DNA from: Asticcacaulis sp.
GTDB lineage: Bacteria > Pseudomonadota > Alphaproteobacteria > Caulobacterales > Caulobacteraceae
Length of the DNA: 10,000 bases
Direction of reading: 5' to 3'
NCBI RefSeq assembly: GCF_020217185.1
Contig: NZ_JAIWNX010000203.1
Location: forward strand, 1-10,000
Every line of letters starts with the position of its first letter. Position 1 is the first letter of the stretch. Shown here piece by piece: positions 1-6,245 of the stretch. The notes beneath the pieces were generated by a model that was given only the letters and a program-made list of their open reading frames with translations, did no database searches and was not told where the DNA came from. The translations under genes were made by a program, and so were the position numbers.

Positions 1-461
1 CCCAGATCGGCGTGGTCCTTAGCCGGAAAGCTAAGGATATTCGGCGCGCCGTGGCGGCGGATTTCGACATTGCCGCCTTCGTCTTCGCCCAGCGGCACGT
101 CCTCAAACGGGATATTGGGCAGCGAGGCCAGAAGGGTGCGCAATTCCTCTTCGGTCTGACGCTCGGTCTCCTGTGCCTCGGCAATCGCGCCTTTCAGGCC
201 CTCGACCTCGGTCATCAGTTCCGCGGCCCGCGCCTCGTCCTTCTGCGCCTTGGCCTTGCCGATTTCGCCGGACAGCTTCTTCAACTGCGCCTGATTGGTC
301 TCGAACGCCGTCTTGGCGGCGCGGAGGTTTTTGTCCAGCGTCAGCAGCTTCTGCACATTCTCCTCAGCCACCACCTTCGCTTCCGGCGAGTGATTACCGC
401 GAGACGACCAGCCCTTGACATAGGCTTCAGGTGTTTCGCGTAAGGCTTTGATATCGTGCAT
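1..461 (-). CDS. serS: Seryl-tRNA synthetase, N-terminal part (cut by window edge)
   Basis: Charges tRNA-Ser (and tRNA-Sec where present) with serine in the cytosol. Only the first 153 codons are in the window; the class II catalytic core lies beyond position 1. Visible is the typical SerS opening MHDIKALRETPEAYVKG, then about residues 30-100 rich in Lys, Glu and Ala, which fits the long antiparallel coiled-coil arm that grips the tRNA-Ser variable arm. The family signature around LPNIPFEDVPLGEDEGGNVE and then FPAKDHADLG follows, leading into the catalytic domain. The ATG at 459-461 is preceded by AGGGA seven bases upstream, which supports this start. It follows tatC in the same direction but is separated by 218 bp holding a structured repeat, so it may have its own promoter. 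Identity rests on motifs seen and family knowledge; very sure. Confidence 0.96.
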   Translation of the reverse strand, partial: MHDIKALRETPEAYVKGWSSRGNHSPEAKVVAEENVQKLLTLDKNLRAAKTAFETNQAQLKKLSGEIGKAKAQKDEARAAELMTEVEGLKGAIAEAQETERQTEEELRTLLASLPNIPFEDVPLGEDEGGNVEIRRHGAPNILSFPAKDHADL

Positions 462-492
462 GGAGCAGTCCCTAGAATCGAGCGTGAGGTGT

Positions 493-652
493 TTAACCCC
501 ACCCGGCGCTGCGCGCCACCCTCCCCTGAAATCAGGGGAGGAACTTTAAGTTAGAATCCCAACCCCCTGATTTTAGGGGTGTAGTGAAGCGAAAGAACAG
601 CTTTCGCCAACGATGGGATTTTTAGCGATAGCTAAAAAGACGGTGGGGTTAA
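493..652. repeat. 160-bp MITE-like structured repeat with 11-bp terminal inverted repeats
   Basis: The element is bounded by perfect 11-bp inverted ends, TTAACCCCACC at 493-503 and GGTGGGGTTAA at 642-652. Inside are several hairpins: GGCGC/GCGCC (505-509/513-517); a 10-bp arm pair at 520-529/532-541 built on CCTCCCCTGA; GCGAAAG/CTTTCGC (589-595/601-607); and TTTTTAGC/GCTAAAAA (619-626/631-638). AATCCC at 555-560 can also pair with GGGATT at 615-620, closing a larger branched fold. It encodes nothing. I infer a non-autonomous mobile or REP-like dispersed repeat; similar TTAACCCCACC-ended sequences are, to my recollection, common in intergenic DNA of Caulobacterales and relatives. It lies between tatC and serS and could limit read-through or form part of the serS leader. 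No target-site duplication is obvious. Confidence 0.75.
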
Positions 653-677
653 TGCCATGCCCGCCCTAGCCTGTCAA
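649..677 (-). promoter_or_regulatory. Possible serS promoter (weak -10)
   Basis: Just downstream of the tatC stop, reading on the minus strand, a perfect -35 hexamer TTGACA (672-677) is followed after exactly 17 bp by CATTAA (649-654), which matches only three of six -10 positions. If used, transcription would start inside the structured repeat and most of that repeat would become the serS 5' leader. The -10 overlaps the end of the repeat, so the element may have supplied half of the promoter. Weak evidence; offered because serS otherwise has no visible start signal. Confidence 0.3.
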
Positions 678-679
678 AA

Positions 680-1579
680 TCAGCTTACGATCGACGGCTC
701 TTTACGCCGCCATTCGATCATCCGCACGCACAGGATCGAGATTTCGTACAAGAGCACGATGGGGATGGCGAGCATGAGTTGCGAAATGGGGTCCGGCGGC
801 GTGACCACGGCGGCGACGACCACGATCCCCAGAATGGCGTAACGCCGGCCCGACGACAGCATTTTCGACGACACCATACCGGTCAGACCCAGAAGCGTCA
901 GGACAATCGGCAACTGAAAACAGGCCCCGAAGGCCAGCATCAGGGTGGTGACCAGCGACAGATATTCCGACACCTTGGGCATCAGTTGCACGGTCACGGC
1001 CCCTGCCCCCAGAATCTGCTGGCTCAAGCTGAACCACAGCACCATCGGCAGGATGATGAAATAGACGAGCAGCGCGCCCAGAACGAACAGCACAGGCGCG
1101 GCGATCAGGAACGGCAAAAAGGCCATGCGCTCGCGCTTATAGAGGCCAGGGGCCACGAAGCGATAGAGGTGCCAGGCGATCACCGGGAAGCTGAGGATCA
1201 CCGCACCAAAGCCCGCCATTTTCATCTTGGTGAACAGGAATTCCAGCGGGGCCGTGGTGATCAGCGCCACGCTGTTCTTGGCCTGCGGCACCTCTTTGAG
1301 GCCCAGAATAATCTCGATCAGATCGAACGGTCCCGCCCCGTGGCCACCGTGGGCGCGCGACGCCTCGAACATGCGGTTGGCCATCTCATAAGGATGGGTC
1401 AGGAAGATGTAGATGGGCTCTGCGAAGCCAAAGCACAGCAGAAAGGCCGCCACAAAGGCCACGACCATCCAGATCAGGCGCGAGCGCAGCTCGATCAGGT
1501 GGTCCATCAGCGGCGCGCGCGACGCCTCGATTTCGGCCTCGTCCGGATGGAGGTCGTCTTTGGTCACCAGATCGTTCAT
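680..1579 (-). CDS. tatC: Sec-independent protein translocase TatC
   Basis: Core subunit of the twin-arginine translocase in the inner membrane; it binds the twin-arginine signal peptide of folded cargo together with TatB. The 299 residues carry the diagnostic motifs: HLIELRSRL near residues 27-35 (Glu30 corresponds to the conserved N-terminal Glu of E. coli TatC), FVAPGLYKRE at 141-150 (Glu150 in the signal-peptide-binding loop), FQLP at 221-224, and TPPDPISQ with LYE near 260-279. Six hydrophobic segments are plausible, both ends cytoplasmic. The first periplasmic loop (about 62-108) looks long for the family and contains a His/Gly-rich patch AHGGHGAG. The start overlaps the tatB stop as ATGA (1576-1579) and has only a weak ribosome binding site, so translation is probably coupled to tatB. 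Very sure of identity. Confidence 0.97.
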   Translation of the reverse strand: MNDLVTKDDLHPDEAEIEASRAPLMDHLIELRSRLIWMVVAFVAAFLLCFGFAEPIYIFLTHPYEMANRMFEASRAHGGHGAGPFDLIEIILGLKEVPQAKNSVALITTAPLEFLFTKMKMAGFGAVILSFPVIAWHLYRFVAPGLYKRERMAFLPFLIAAPVLFVLGALLVYFIILPMVLWFSLSQQILGAGAVTVQLMPKVSEYLSLVTTLMLAFGACFQLPIVLTLLGLTGMVSSKMLSSGRRYAILGIVVVAAVVTPPDPISQLMLAIPIVLLYEISILCVRMIEWRRKEPSIVS

Positions 1580-2163
1580 GACGGGAGAGTCTCAGTCGTC
1601 TTTTTGGCGCGGCTGCGTTTCGGTTTGGGCGCATTCACTTCGGTTTCGGCCACAACCGGTGCGTTTTCAGGGGCTTCTGCGGTTTTCTTCGCGCGCGGCT
1701 TGCGCGGCTTTGGGGCTGGCTCCGTTGCCGCAGGGTCCGCCGCCGGGTTGGGCACGTCAGGCTCATCGGTCAGGGACGGCTTGCCGAAATCCGCCGGGGT
1801 GTGGCCATGATCGTAGGCATCGGGCGACGGCACATCAACGCTGTCGCTGTAATAGTGGCCCTTGGGCGGGATGGCGTCGTTGATCTCGCCTTCGATGCGC
1901 CGCATGTCTTCGCGGATGTCGTCGATGACCGGCGAGGTCACATTACCGGAGCGCAGCGCCTCAACCTCCTTGCGCAGATCGTCAAGTTCCGACTGACGCG
2001 CCATGTCGTCAAAAGAAGTGCGGAATTCGTCGGCCATGGAGCGCATCTTGGCCACAAAGCGACCCAGTTGCCGCAACAGCTTCGGCAAATCCTTGGGCCC
2101 CACCACAATCAGGGCCACCACCGCAATGAGTACGAGCTCAGAGCCCCCAATACCGGGCAGCAT
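1576..2163 (-). CDS. tatB: Sec-independent protein translocase TatB
   Basis: TatB forms the receptor complex with TatC for twin-arginine signal peptides at the inner membrane. The 195 residues begin MLPGIGGSELVLI, with a conserved Glu at 9 in the membrane helix (about 7-21), the hinge VGPKDLPKLL at 21-30, and an amphipathic helix running to about residue 55. A Glu/Arg-rich helical stretch (58-95) follows, then a disordered Pro/Ala/Lys tail. The tail carries a twice-repeated basic motif, KPRKPRAKKTAE (152-163) and KPKRSRAKKTTE (180-191). The hinge Pro, the Glu and the long tail mark it as TatB rather than TatA. The ribosome binding site is weak (AAGG about ten bases before ATG). It lies 86 bp after tatA, across a terminator-like hairpin, and overlaps tatC by 4 bp. 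Confidence 0.95.
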   Translation of the reverse strand: MLPGIGGSELVLIAVVALIVVGPKDLPKLLRQLGRFVAKMRSMADEFRTSFDDMARQSELDDLRKEVEALRSGNVTSPVIDDIREDMRRIEGEINDAIPPKGHYYSDSVDVPSPDAYDHGHTPADFGKPSLTDEPDVPNPAADPAATEPAPKPRKPRAKKTAEAPENAPVVAETEVNAPKPKRSRAKKTTETLPS

Positions 2164-2191
2164 TCAAATTACGCCTTAGGGTCAGAACATG

Positions 2192-2225
2192 AAAAAGCAA
2201 CCGCCCCTTTTCAGTTAGAGGCGGT
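2192..2225 (-). terminator. Terminator-like hairpin (attenuator) between tatA and tatB
   Basis: Read on the minus strand, 25 bases after the tatA stop, ACCGCCTCT (2225-2217), an 8-base loop and AGGGGCGGT (2208-2200) form a 9-bp stem with one G-U pair. Three bases later comes a run of five T (2196-2192). This is the shape of an intrinsic terminator placed inside the tat operon, between tatA and tatB. As tatB has no visible promoter of its own, I infer partial termination with read-through, which would give more tatA than tatBC mRNA. This fits the known need for TatA in excess, but function is not shown by sequence alone. Confidence 0.6.
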
Positions 2226-2249
2226 CACGCAGAAAATAACGAAAAAGGC

Positions 2250-2456
2250 TTAGGCCGCGTCCTTGTCGGTGACGGTCTTGGCCGTTTCGGGCTTGGCTTC
2301 GTCCTTCTTGGCGTCCTCGTCCTTGAGGCCGTCCTTGAACGCCTTGATGCCCTTGGCGGCATCGCCCATCAGGCCCGACAGCTTGCCACGGCCGCCAAAC
2401 AGCAGCAGCGCGACAACCGCGACGATGGCCCAGTGCCAGATGCTCATGCTACCCAT
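2250..2456 (-). CDS. tatA: Sec-independent protein translocase TatA
   Basis: Pore-forming or membrane-weakening subunit that oligomerises at the TatBC receptor to let folded proteins cross the inner membrane. The 68 residues begin [26 protein letters not shown]: a short N-terminal membrane helix (about 5-20), the conserved Phe20-Gly21 hinge, the amphipathic helix [19 protein letters not shown] (26-44), and a charged Lys/Glu/Asp tail. The reading frame is open further upstream (to 2498). The ATG at 2454-2456 is preferred because GGAG stands seven bases before it and because TatA proteins begin just before the membrane helix. It is first in the tat cluster, 120 bp after scpB, with a good promoter candidate in that gap and a terminator-like hairpin after it. 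Confidence 0.95.
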   Translation of the reverse strand: MGSMSIWHWAIVAVVALLLFGGRGKLSGLMGDAAKGIKAFKDGLKDEDAKKDEAKPETAKTVTDKDAA

Positions 2457-2521
2457 GTCAGATCTCCATACGCGCGGCGCTGCCTTGCGGCGGCGCATCT
2501 TCGGGATACAAGTATTGCTCT

Positions 2522-2550
2522 CTTATAGGCGTATTGTAGGCGTACATCAA
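2522..2550 (-). promoter_or_regulatory. Candidate sigma-70-type promoter of tatA(BC)
   Basis: In the 120-bp gap between scpB and tatA, minus-strand TTGATG (2545-2550) is followed after exactly 17 bp by TATAAG (2522-2527). Each hexamer resembles the -35/-10 consensus, the spacing is ideal, and the start would fall near 2515, about 60 bases before the tatA ATG. This would make tatABC at least partly independent of the upstream spor-nagZ-scpAB genes. An 8-bp direct repeat fills the spacer. Confidence 0.55.
2526..2544 (-). repeat. 8-bp direct repeat in helical phase within the tatA promoter
   Basis: On the minus strand TACGCCTA occurs twice, at 2544-2537 and 2533-2526, separated by CAA, so the copies are 11 bp apart, about one helical turn. 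They fill the -35/-10 spacer and touch the -10 hexamer of the candidate tatA promoter. Such placement suits an operator bound by a dimer on one face of the helix, but no known regulator site is recognised. Confidence 0.6.
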
Positions 2551-2576
2551 AGCGAAAATAAGCCCAATTTAACCGT

Positions 2577-3248
2577 CTAATCGCGTTCGCCGTCGGCGCT
2601 TTCAAAGAAATCCTGTGCAAACTCGACCTGTTCCATCTCCTCAAGGCCGATGGGGTCTTCGGCTTCCCGCGCGCCGCCGGGTTCGGGGATGACGAAATCG
2701 GCGGGGACATTGAGATCGAGCAGACCGGCGGCGCGCATATCTGCCGCGCCGGGCAGGTCGTGCAGGCTGGGCAGGGAAAACACCTCCAGGAAGTGCTCGG
2801 TCGTGCCGTAGGTGACCGGGCGGCCCGGCGAGCGTCGGCGCCCGCGCAGGCGGATCAGATTCATCTCATGCAACACGTCCAGCGTGCCGCGCGACAGGCC
2901 GACGCCGCGAATCGTCTCGATCTCCGCCCGCGTGACCGGCTGGTGATAGGCAATGATGGCCAGAGTCTCCAAGGCAGCCTTCGACAGACGGCGCGGTTCT
3001 TCGCGTTCTTCGACCATCAGGTAGCCGAGGTCGGGCGCGGTGCGAAACTGCCATTTGTCGGCGACGACTTCCAGCGTCACACCCCGGTCGGCGTAACGCG
3101 CCTTCAATGCCGCCAAAGCCTTACCGACATCCGCCCCTTCGGGCAGACGCCGCGCCAGATCGGCCGCCGACAGGGGGGCGGCGGCGGCAAACAACAGGGC
3201 CTCAATGGCGCGTTCGATATCGAGTTTGGCAGACAAATCGGGGGTCAT
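2577..3248 (-). CDS. scpB: Segregation and condensation protein ScpB
   Basis: ScpB dimers bind the kleisin ScpA within the SMC-ScpAB complex that compacts and segregates the chromosome. The 223 residues form two winged-helix domains, about 10-80 and 86-165. The second holds the family hallmark LSKAALETLAIIAYHQPVTR at 88-107, then AEIETIRGV, followed by PGRPVTYGTTEHFLEVF (141-157), the recognition-wing end of the fold. A Pro-rich linker and an acidic tail (about 190-223) follow, common in alphaproteobacterial versions. The ATG overlaps the scpA stop as ATGA (3245-3248) and has a good ribosome binding site, GGAGGG, just upstream, so the pair is translationally coupled. Very sure of identity. 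Confidence 0.96.
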   Translation of the reverse strand: MTPDLSAKLDIERAIEALLFAAAAPLSAADLARRLPEGADVGKALAALKARYADRGVTLEVVADKWQFRTAPDLGYLMVEEREEPRRLSKAALETLAIIAYHQPVTRAEIETIRGVGLSRGTLDVLHEMNLIRLRGRRRSPGRPVTYGTTEHFLEVFSLPSLHDLPGAADMRAAGLLDLNVPADFVIPEPGGAREAEDPIGLEEMEQVEFAQDFFESADGERD

Positions 3249-4102
3249 CGTCCCTCCATCAGCGGCGGGCGGCGGCGCAGGTAAAGCGTGTCGAACGTGC
3301 CCAGTTGCTGCACCTGCATCAGGCCCTCCTTGGTCAGTTCCAGCCCGGCCGAAAGGGTCGAGGCAACGTAAGACGCGCGGCGCGGACCGCCCTCACCCAC
3401 CGGCTGCGGCGCAATCTCATCGAGCGGCGTCCAGTCCGACAGTTGCGGCAGCACATCGCGCAGATGGTCGCGGGCGTCCTCCAGCGGGAAGGCCTCGACG
3501 CGCATAGTCGGGTCGTAATGGCGGGCGATTTCGCGCTGCCTCTGGGTAACATAGGCCCCCATCAGGTCGAACAGCGACACATCCAGCCGCGACGACGGCA
3601 GGATGACTGTGGCCTGCGGGTCACCGCGCGCAAACACATCGCGTTTGAGCTGAGGCCGCGAGGTGATGGCCTCCACCGCCTTGCGGATCGCCTCCAGCTT
3701 TTTCAGGCGAAAGGCCAGCGCGGTGGCCAGTTCTTCCGGTTCCGGCTCATCGCTTTTCTTGCGTTCGGGCACCGGCAGCAGCAGACGCGATTTGAGATAG
3801 GCCAGCCACGAGGCCATGACCAGATAGTCGGCGGCCAGCGAAAAACGCAGGCGTCGTGCCTGCTGAATGAAGGCCAGATACTGCTCGGCCAGCCGCGTGA
3901 TCGAGATTTTCAGCAGATCCACCTTCTGCTGTCGCGCCAGTTCCAGCAGCACGTGCAGGGGGCCTTCGTAGCCATCAAGATCAAGCAGAAGGGCGTCGTC
4001 GGCCTCGATTTCCGGTGCGGGCGCGGCATCGGCCGTGAAATCGAGGCGGTGCTGAAACACCTCGTTCTCAAGACCCGGCAAAGCGCCCGCGCGCCCGTTC
4101 AC
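3245..4102 (-). CDS. scpA: Segregation and condensation protein ScpA (kleisin)
   Basis: Kleisin subunit that bridges the SMC heads and carries the ScpB dimer. The 285 residues have a family-typical N-terminal core, LLDLDGYEGPLHVLLELARQ with QKVDLLKISI (39-68), then AADYLVMASWLAYLKSRLLLP (90-110), an acidic linker (KKSDEPEPEE), a helical middle, and a C-terminal winged helix (about 245-278, LELTKEGLMQVQQLGTFDTLYLR). About 38 residues precede the conserved core, a little longer than in Gram-positive homologues. The start is GTG at 4100-4102; it is chosen because a full AGGAGG lies 11 bases upstream and because it is 3 bp after the nagZ stop. Its end overlaps scpB by ATGA. Very sure of identity, fairly sure of start. 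Confidence 0.95.
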   Translation of the reverse strand: MNGRAGALPGLENEVFQHRLDFTADAAPAPEIEADDALLLDLDGYEGPLHVLLELARQQKVDLLKISITRLAEQYLAFIQQARRLRFSLAADYLVMASWLAYLKSRLLLPVPERKKSDEPEPEELATALAFRLKKLEAIRKAVEAITSRPQLKRDVFARGDPQATVILPSSRLDVSLFDLMGAYVTQRQREIARHYDPTMRVEAFPLEDARDHLRDVLPQLSDWTPLDEIAPQPVGEGGPRRASYVASTLSAGLELTKEGLMQVQQLGTFDTLYLRRRPPLMEGR

Positions 4103-4105
4103 GAC

Positions 4106-5197
4106 TTAATAGACCTCCTGATAGGCGGTCGGATCGACGAAATCCTCGTACTCTTCGCGCACGGTGACCGGACGGTGCAGCAGCACCTGAAGGCGGCCAC
4201 GCGCCTCTTCGACGTTCAGCGGCTCGACCTTGTGCTTGAGGCGCAGGAGCGCGCGTTCAAGGCGCTGCTGAACCTTGCCGCGAATGGTTGGCACGAAGAC
4301 CGACACAGCCTTCATTTCCTCAAGGTCGCCGCTGCAATGCAGGACGATGTCGCAACCAGCCCTAAGAGACGCGCGCGCCCGCGCCCCGACGGGTCCTTTC
4401 AGCGCGCCCATGCCGATGTCGTCGCTGAGCAGCAGGCCGTCAAAGCCAATCTCTTCGCGGATGACCTTGATCACCTTTTTGGAGGTGGTGGCCGGGTTGC
4501 GGCGGTCGAGCGCCGTGTAAACGACGTGTGCCGTCATCGCCAAAGGCATGTCAGCATTGACGGCAAAGGGGAGAAAATCGATCTTTTCCAGCTCATCACG
4601 ACGCGCCTTGACGACCGGCAGTTCGTGATGCGAATCGACCTGAGCGCGGCCGTGACCGGGCGCGTGTTTGATCACCGGCAGCACGCCACCGGCCAGAAAG
4701 CCTTCGGCGGCGGCCCGGCCCATGACGGCCACAGTCTCAGCGGTCAGGCCATAGGCGCGGTCCCCGACCACATCGTGCGTGCCCGCCTGCGGCACGTCGA
4801 GAACCGGCGCGCAATCGACATTGACGCCCAGGGCGCGCAGGTCATGCGCCATCAGTTGCGCCCCCATCCGGACGTATTCACGCTGTTCAAACGGCGAATT
4901 GGCCACGGCCTCATAGGCGGCGGCGGGCGGATAGGACGGCCAGTGCGGGGCTTTGAAACGCTGCACGCGGCCGCCTTCCTGATCGACCAGGATCAGCACA
5001 TCGGGGTGCCCGGCTGCGGCTTTCAGCGCATTGATCAGAGCGCGGACCTGCTCCGGTGTGTCGATATTGCGCTTGAACAGGATGAAGCCCAGCGGCTTTT
5101 TAGCGGCAAAAAACGCCTGTTCAGCGGCGGTCAGCTCAAGCCCGGCACAGCCATAGATGGCGGCGGAAACCTTGGCTTTCTGTTTGATGTTCAGCAT
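4106..5197 (-). CDS. nagZ: Beta-N-acetylhexosaminidase NagZ (glycoside hydrolase family 3)
   Basis: Cytosolic enzyme that removes N-acetylglucosamine from GlcNAc-anhydroMurNAc-peptides during cell-wall recycling; in bacteria with inducible beta-lactamases its products act as inducers. The 363 residues carry the NagZ signature: DQEGGRVQRFK (72-82), KHAPGHG (177-183), the Asp188-Ser-His190 dyad loop that supplies the acid/base His in this subfamily, and LSDDIGMGAL (257-266), where Asp259 is the expected nucleophile. It is a single-domain GH3 with no signal peptide, as expected for a cytosolic recycling enzyme. It starts 14 bp after the SPOR gene stop, with only a weak ribosome binding site, and ends 3 bp before scpA. 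The C-terminal tail (about 340-363) is acidic and Tyr-rich and not part of the known fold. Very sure of identity. Confidence 0.95.
   Translation of the reverse strand: MLNIKQKAKVSAAIYGCAGLELTAAEQAFFAAKKPLGFILFKRNIDTPEQVRALINALKAAAGHPDVLILVDQEGGRVQRFKAPHWPSYPPAAAYEAVANSPFEQREYVRMGAQLMAHDLRALGVNVDCAPVLDVPQAGTHDVVGDRAYGLTAETVAVMGRAAAEGFLAGGVLPVIKHAPGHGRAQVDSHHELPVVKARRDELEKIDFLPFAVNADMPLAMTAHVVYTALDRRNPATTSKKVIKVIREEIGFDGLLLSDDIGMGALKGPVGARARASLRAGCDIVLHCSGDLEEMKAVSVFVPTIRGKVQQRLERALLRLKHKVEPLNVEEARGRLQVLLHRPVTVREEYEDFVDPTAYQEVY
4114..4119 (-). promoter_or_regulatory. Ribosome binding site of scpA inside the nagZ 3' end
   Basis: Minus-strand AGGAGG lies within the last codons of nagZ (encoding Gln-Glu-Val-Tyr), 11 bases before the scpA GTG. 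It is a full Shine-Dalgarno sequence, supports the GTG start, and implies that terminating nagZ ribosomes may feed scpA translation. Confidence 0.7.
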
Positions 5198-5211
5198 GTT
5201 TTACCGGACTC

Positions 5212-6006
5212 TTACTTTACGAAACAGGTCTTGCCCGCCGATTTTAGCGCGTTGCAGAACTGCTGCGCCTTATCCTTGGAGGCAAAGCCGCTAAAGGAGG
5301 TTCTGTAAAAAGTCGATCCGTCGCGATCGACCTTTTCGACCACCTTGCGCGTGCCACCGACGAACAGGCCGTAGGACGAGGCCAGGGCGGCAAATTCGCG
5401 GTCAGCGATAGCCTGCGACGAGAAGGCGCCGATCTGCACAGATGCGCCGCCGGAGGTCGTAGCCACAAAGGGTTTCGGTTCGGGCTTGGCCTCTGCGGTC
5501 TTGACCGGTTCGGCGGGTTTCGTGGCCACAGGGGCCGGTTGCGCGGGCTTGGCGGCTGCGGGCGCAGGCTGTGTCGGTTGCGTCGGCTGGGTGGCCGGCG
5601 GCAGCAGGTTCTCATTAGCGCTGGGGGCTGCCGGTGCCGCCGCCGAAGCGGCTTCGCGGGCCTGCGGGGCCTCGGTATCATTGGCAAAGACCGGCGCGGT
5701 GCCTGAGGCATGCGCTTCCTGATTGACCGAGGGATCGAGCAGGTCCTCATCGCTCAGCGGCTTGGCCTCCTCGATATTGCCGTCCTTATAGGCCGTCAGC
5801 GGGTCGCCGACATCGCTGACCTTACGCGTATTCAGGCCCGAATTATAGAACAGCACGACCGCCAGCAGCAGCACCACCAGCACGATAAACGACGCGATCA
5901 GGGTGATCGGGGTCTGATCCCGCTTCGGCGCTGGACGACGGCTGTCGTAGCTCAGATGATCCTCGGTCGGCGGCGTGTAGGTGCCGCGTTCGTTGTCTTC
6001 CACCAT
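5212..6006 (-). CDS. SPOR-domain inner-membrane protein
   Basis: A bitopic inner-membrane protein whose C-terminal SPOR domain would bind septal peptidoglycan stripped of stem peptides, placing it at the division site (known of the domain, inferred here). The 264 residues have a cytoplasmic N-terminus (1-33), one membrane helix (about 34-54, ITLIASFIVLVVLLLAVVLF), a low-complexity periplasmic linker rich in Ala, Pro, Glu and Gln with tandem TQP units (about 95-180), and a SPOR domain (about 185-264: SVQIGAFSSQAIADREFAAL to the end). Cys251 and Cys261 could form a disulfide, as in some SPOR proteins. The ATG at 6004-6006 has AAGG only two bases away; the next codon, GTG, has a better spacing, so the true start may be one codon later. 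It is the first gene of the minus-strand block and leads into nagZ. Confidence 0.9.
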   Translation of the reverse strand: MVEDNERGTYTPPTEDHLSYDSRRPAPKRDQTPITLIASFIVLVVLLLAVVLFYNSGLNTRKVSDVGDPLTAYKDGNIEEAKPLSDEDLLDPSVNQEAHASGTAPVFANDTEAPQAREAASAAAPAAPSANENLLPPATQPTQPTQPAPAAAKPAQPAPVATKPAEPVKTAEAKPEPKPFVATTSGGASVQIGAFSSQAIADREFAALASSYGLFVGGTRKVVEKVDRDGSTFYRTSFSGFASKDKAQQFCNALKSAGKTCFVK

Positions 6007-6245
6007 GACCTTAAAAATCCTGTAGTTGCGCCTTTACGAATCATGCGCAGCGAAGCACGCCATTTTGGCAAGCTTAAGTCCATACGAAAAGAGAGGCCCG
6101 TCTAAAAAGCGGTGCGCGATCTTTATGCACACCTGTTTTTGCGAGCGAGCCGCGATTTCAGCGTTAGCGGCAGCGCTTTTGGGTCGCGACCGTCAGTTGT
6201 GATTTGGTAAACCTTTCCGTGTTAGCTTATAACGCGGAGGACAGG
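6007..6245. other. Divergent intergenic region between the SPOR gene and the plus-strand gene
   Basis: These 239 bp should hold promoters for both the minus-strand SPOR-nagZ-scpAB block and the plus-strand gene. I see AT-richer patches (6010-6016, 6060-6080, 6100-6107) but no convincing -35/-10 pair for either direction. An imperfect stem, CGCGA (6151-6155) with TCGCG (6184-6188) enclosing AGCG/CGCT (6160-6163/6174-6177), is visible. No RNA gene or further ORF is recognised. Confidence 0.6.

Noticed and set aside
12..443. A 143-codon plus-strand frame at the left edge
   Set aside because: Opposite the N-terminal part of serS, which is unmistakable.
779..1810. A 343-codon plus-strand frame opposite tatC and tatB
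   Set aside because: Gln/His/Arg-rich product, mirror of well-identified genes; shadow.
2457..2498. Upstream start extending TatA by 14 residues ([14 protein letters not shown])
   Set aside because: TatA proteins start just before the membrane helix, and GGAG is correctly spaced for the ATG at 2454-2456.
3107..5308. A 733-codon open frame on the plus strand
   Set aside because: It runs opposite scpB, scpA, nagZ and the SPOR gene, all of which have clear family motifs. Its product is low-complexity (Arg/Gln/His-rich) and it has no ribosome binding site; an antisense shadow of GC-rich codons.
6205..6233. TTGGTA-N17-TATAAC as promoter of the plus-strand gene
   Set aside because: Spacing is ideal, but transcription would start near 6240, inside the strong GGAGG ribosome binding site (6236-6240), so the two signals cannot both work; probably coincidence, unless the mRNA is nearly leaderless.
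6204..6245. Upstream TTG start extending the plus-strand gene by 14 codons
   Set aside because: No ribosome binding site before the TTG; the ATG at 6246 has an excellent one.
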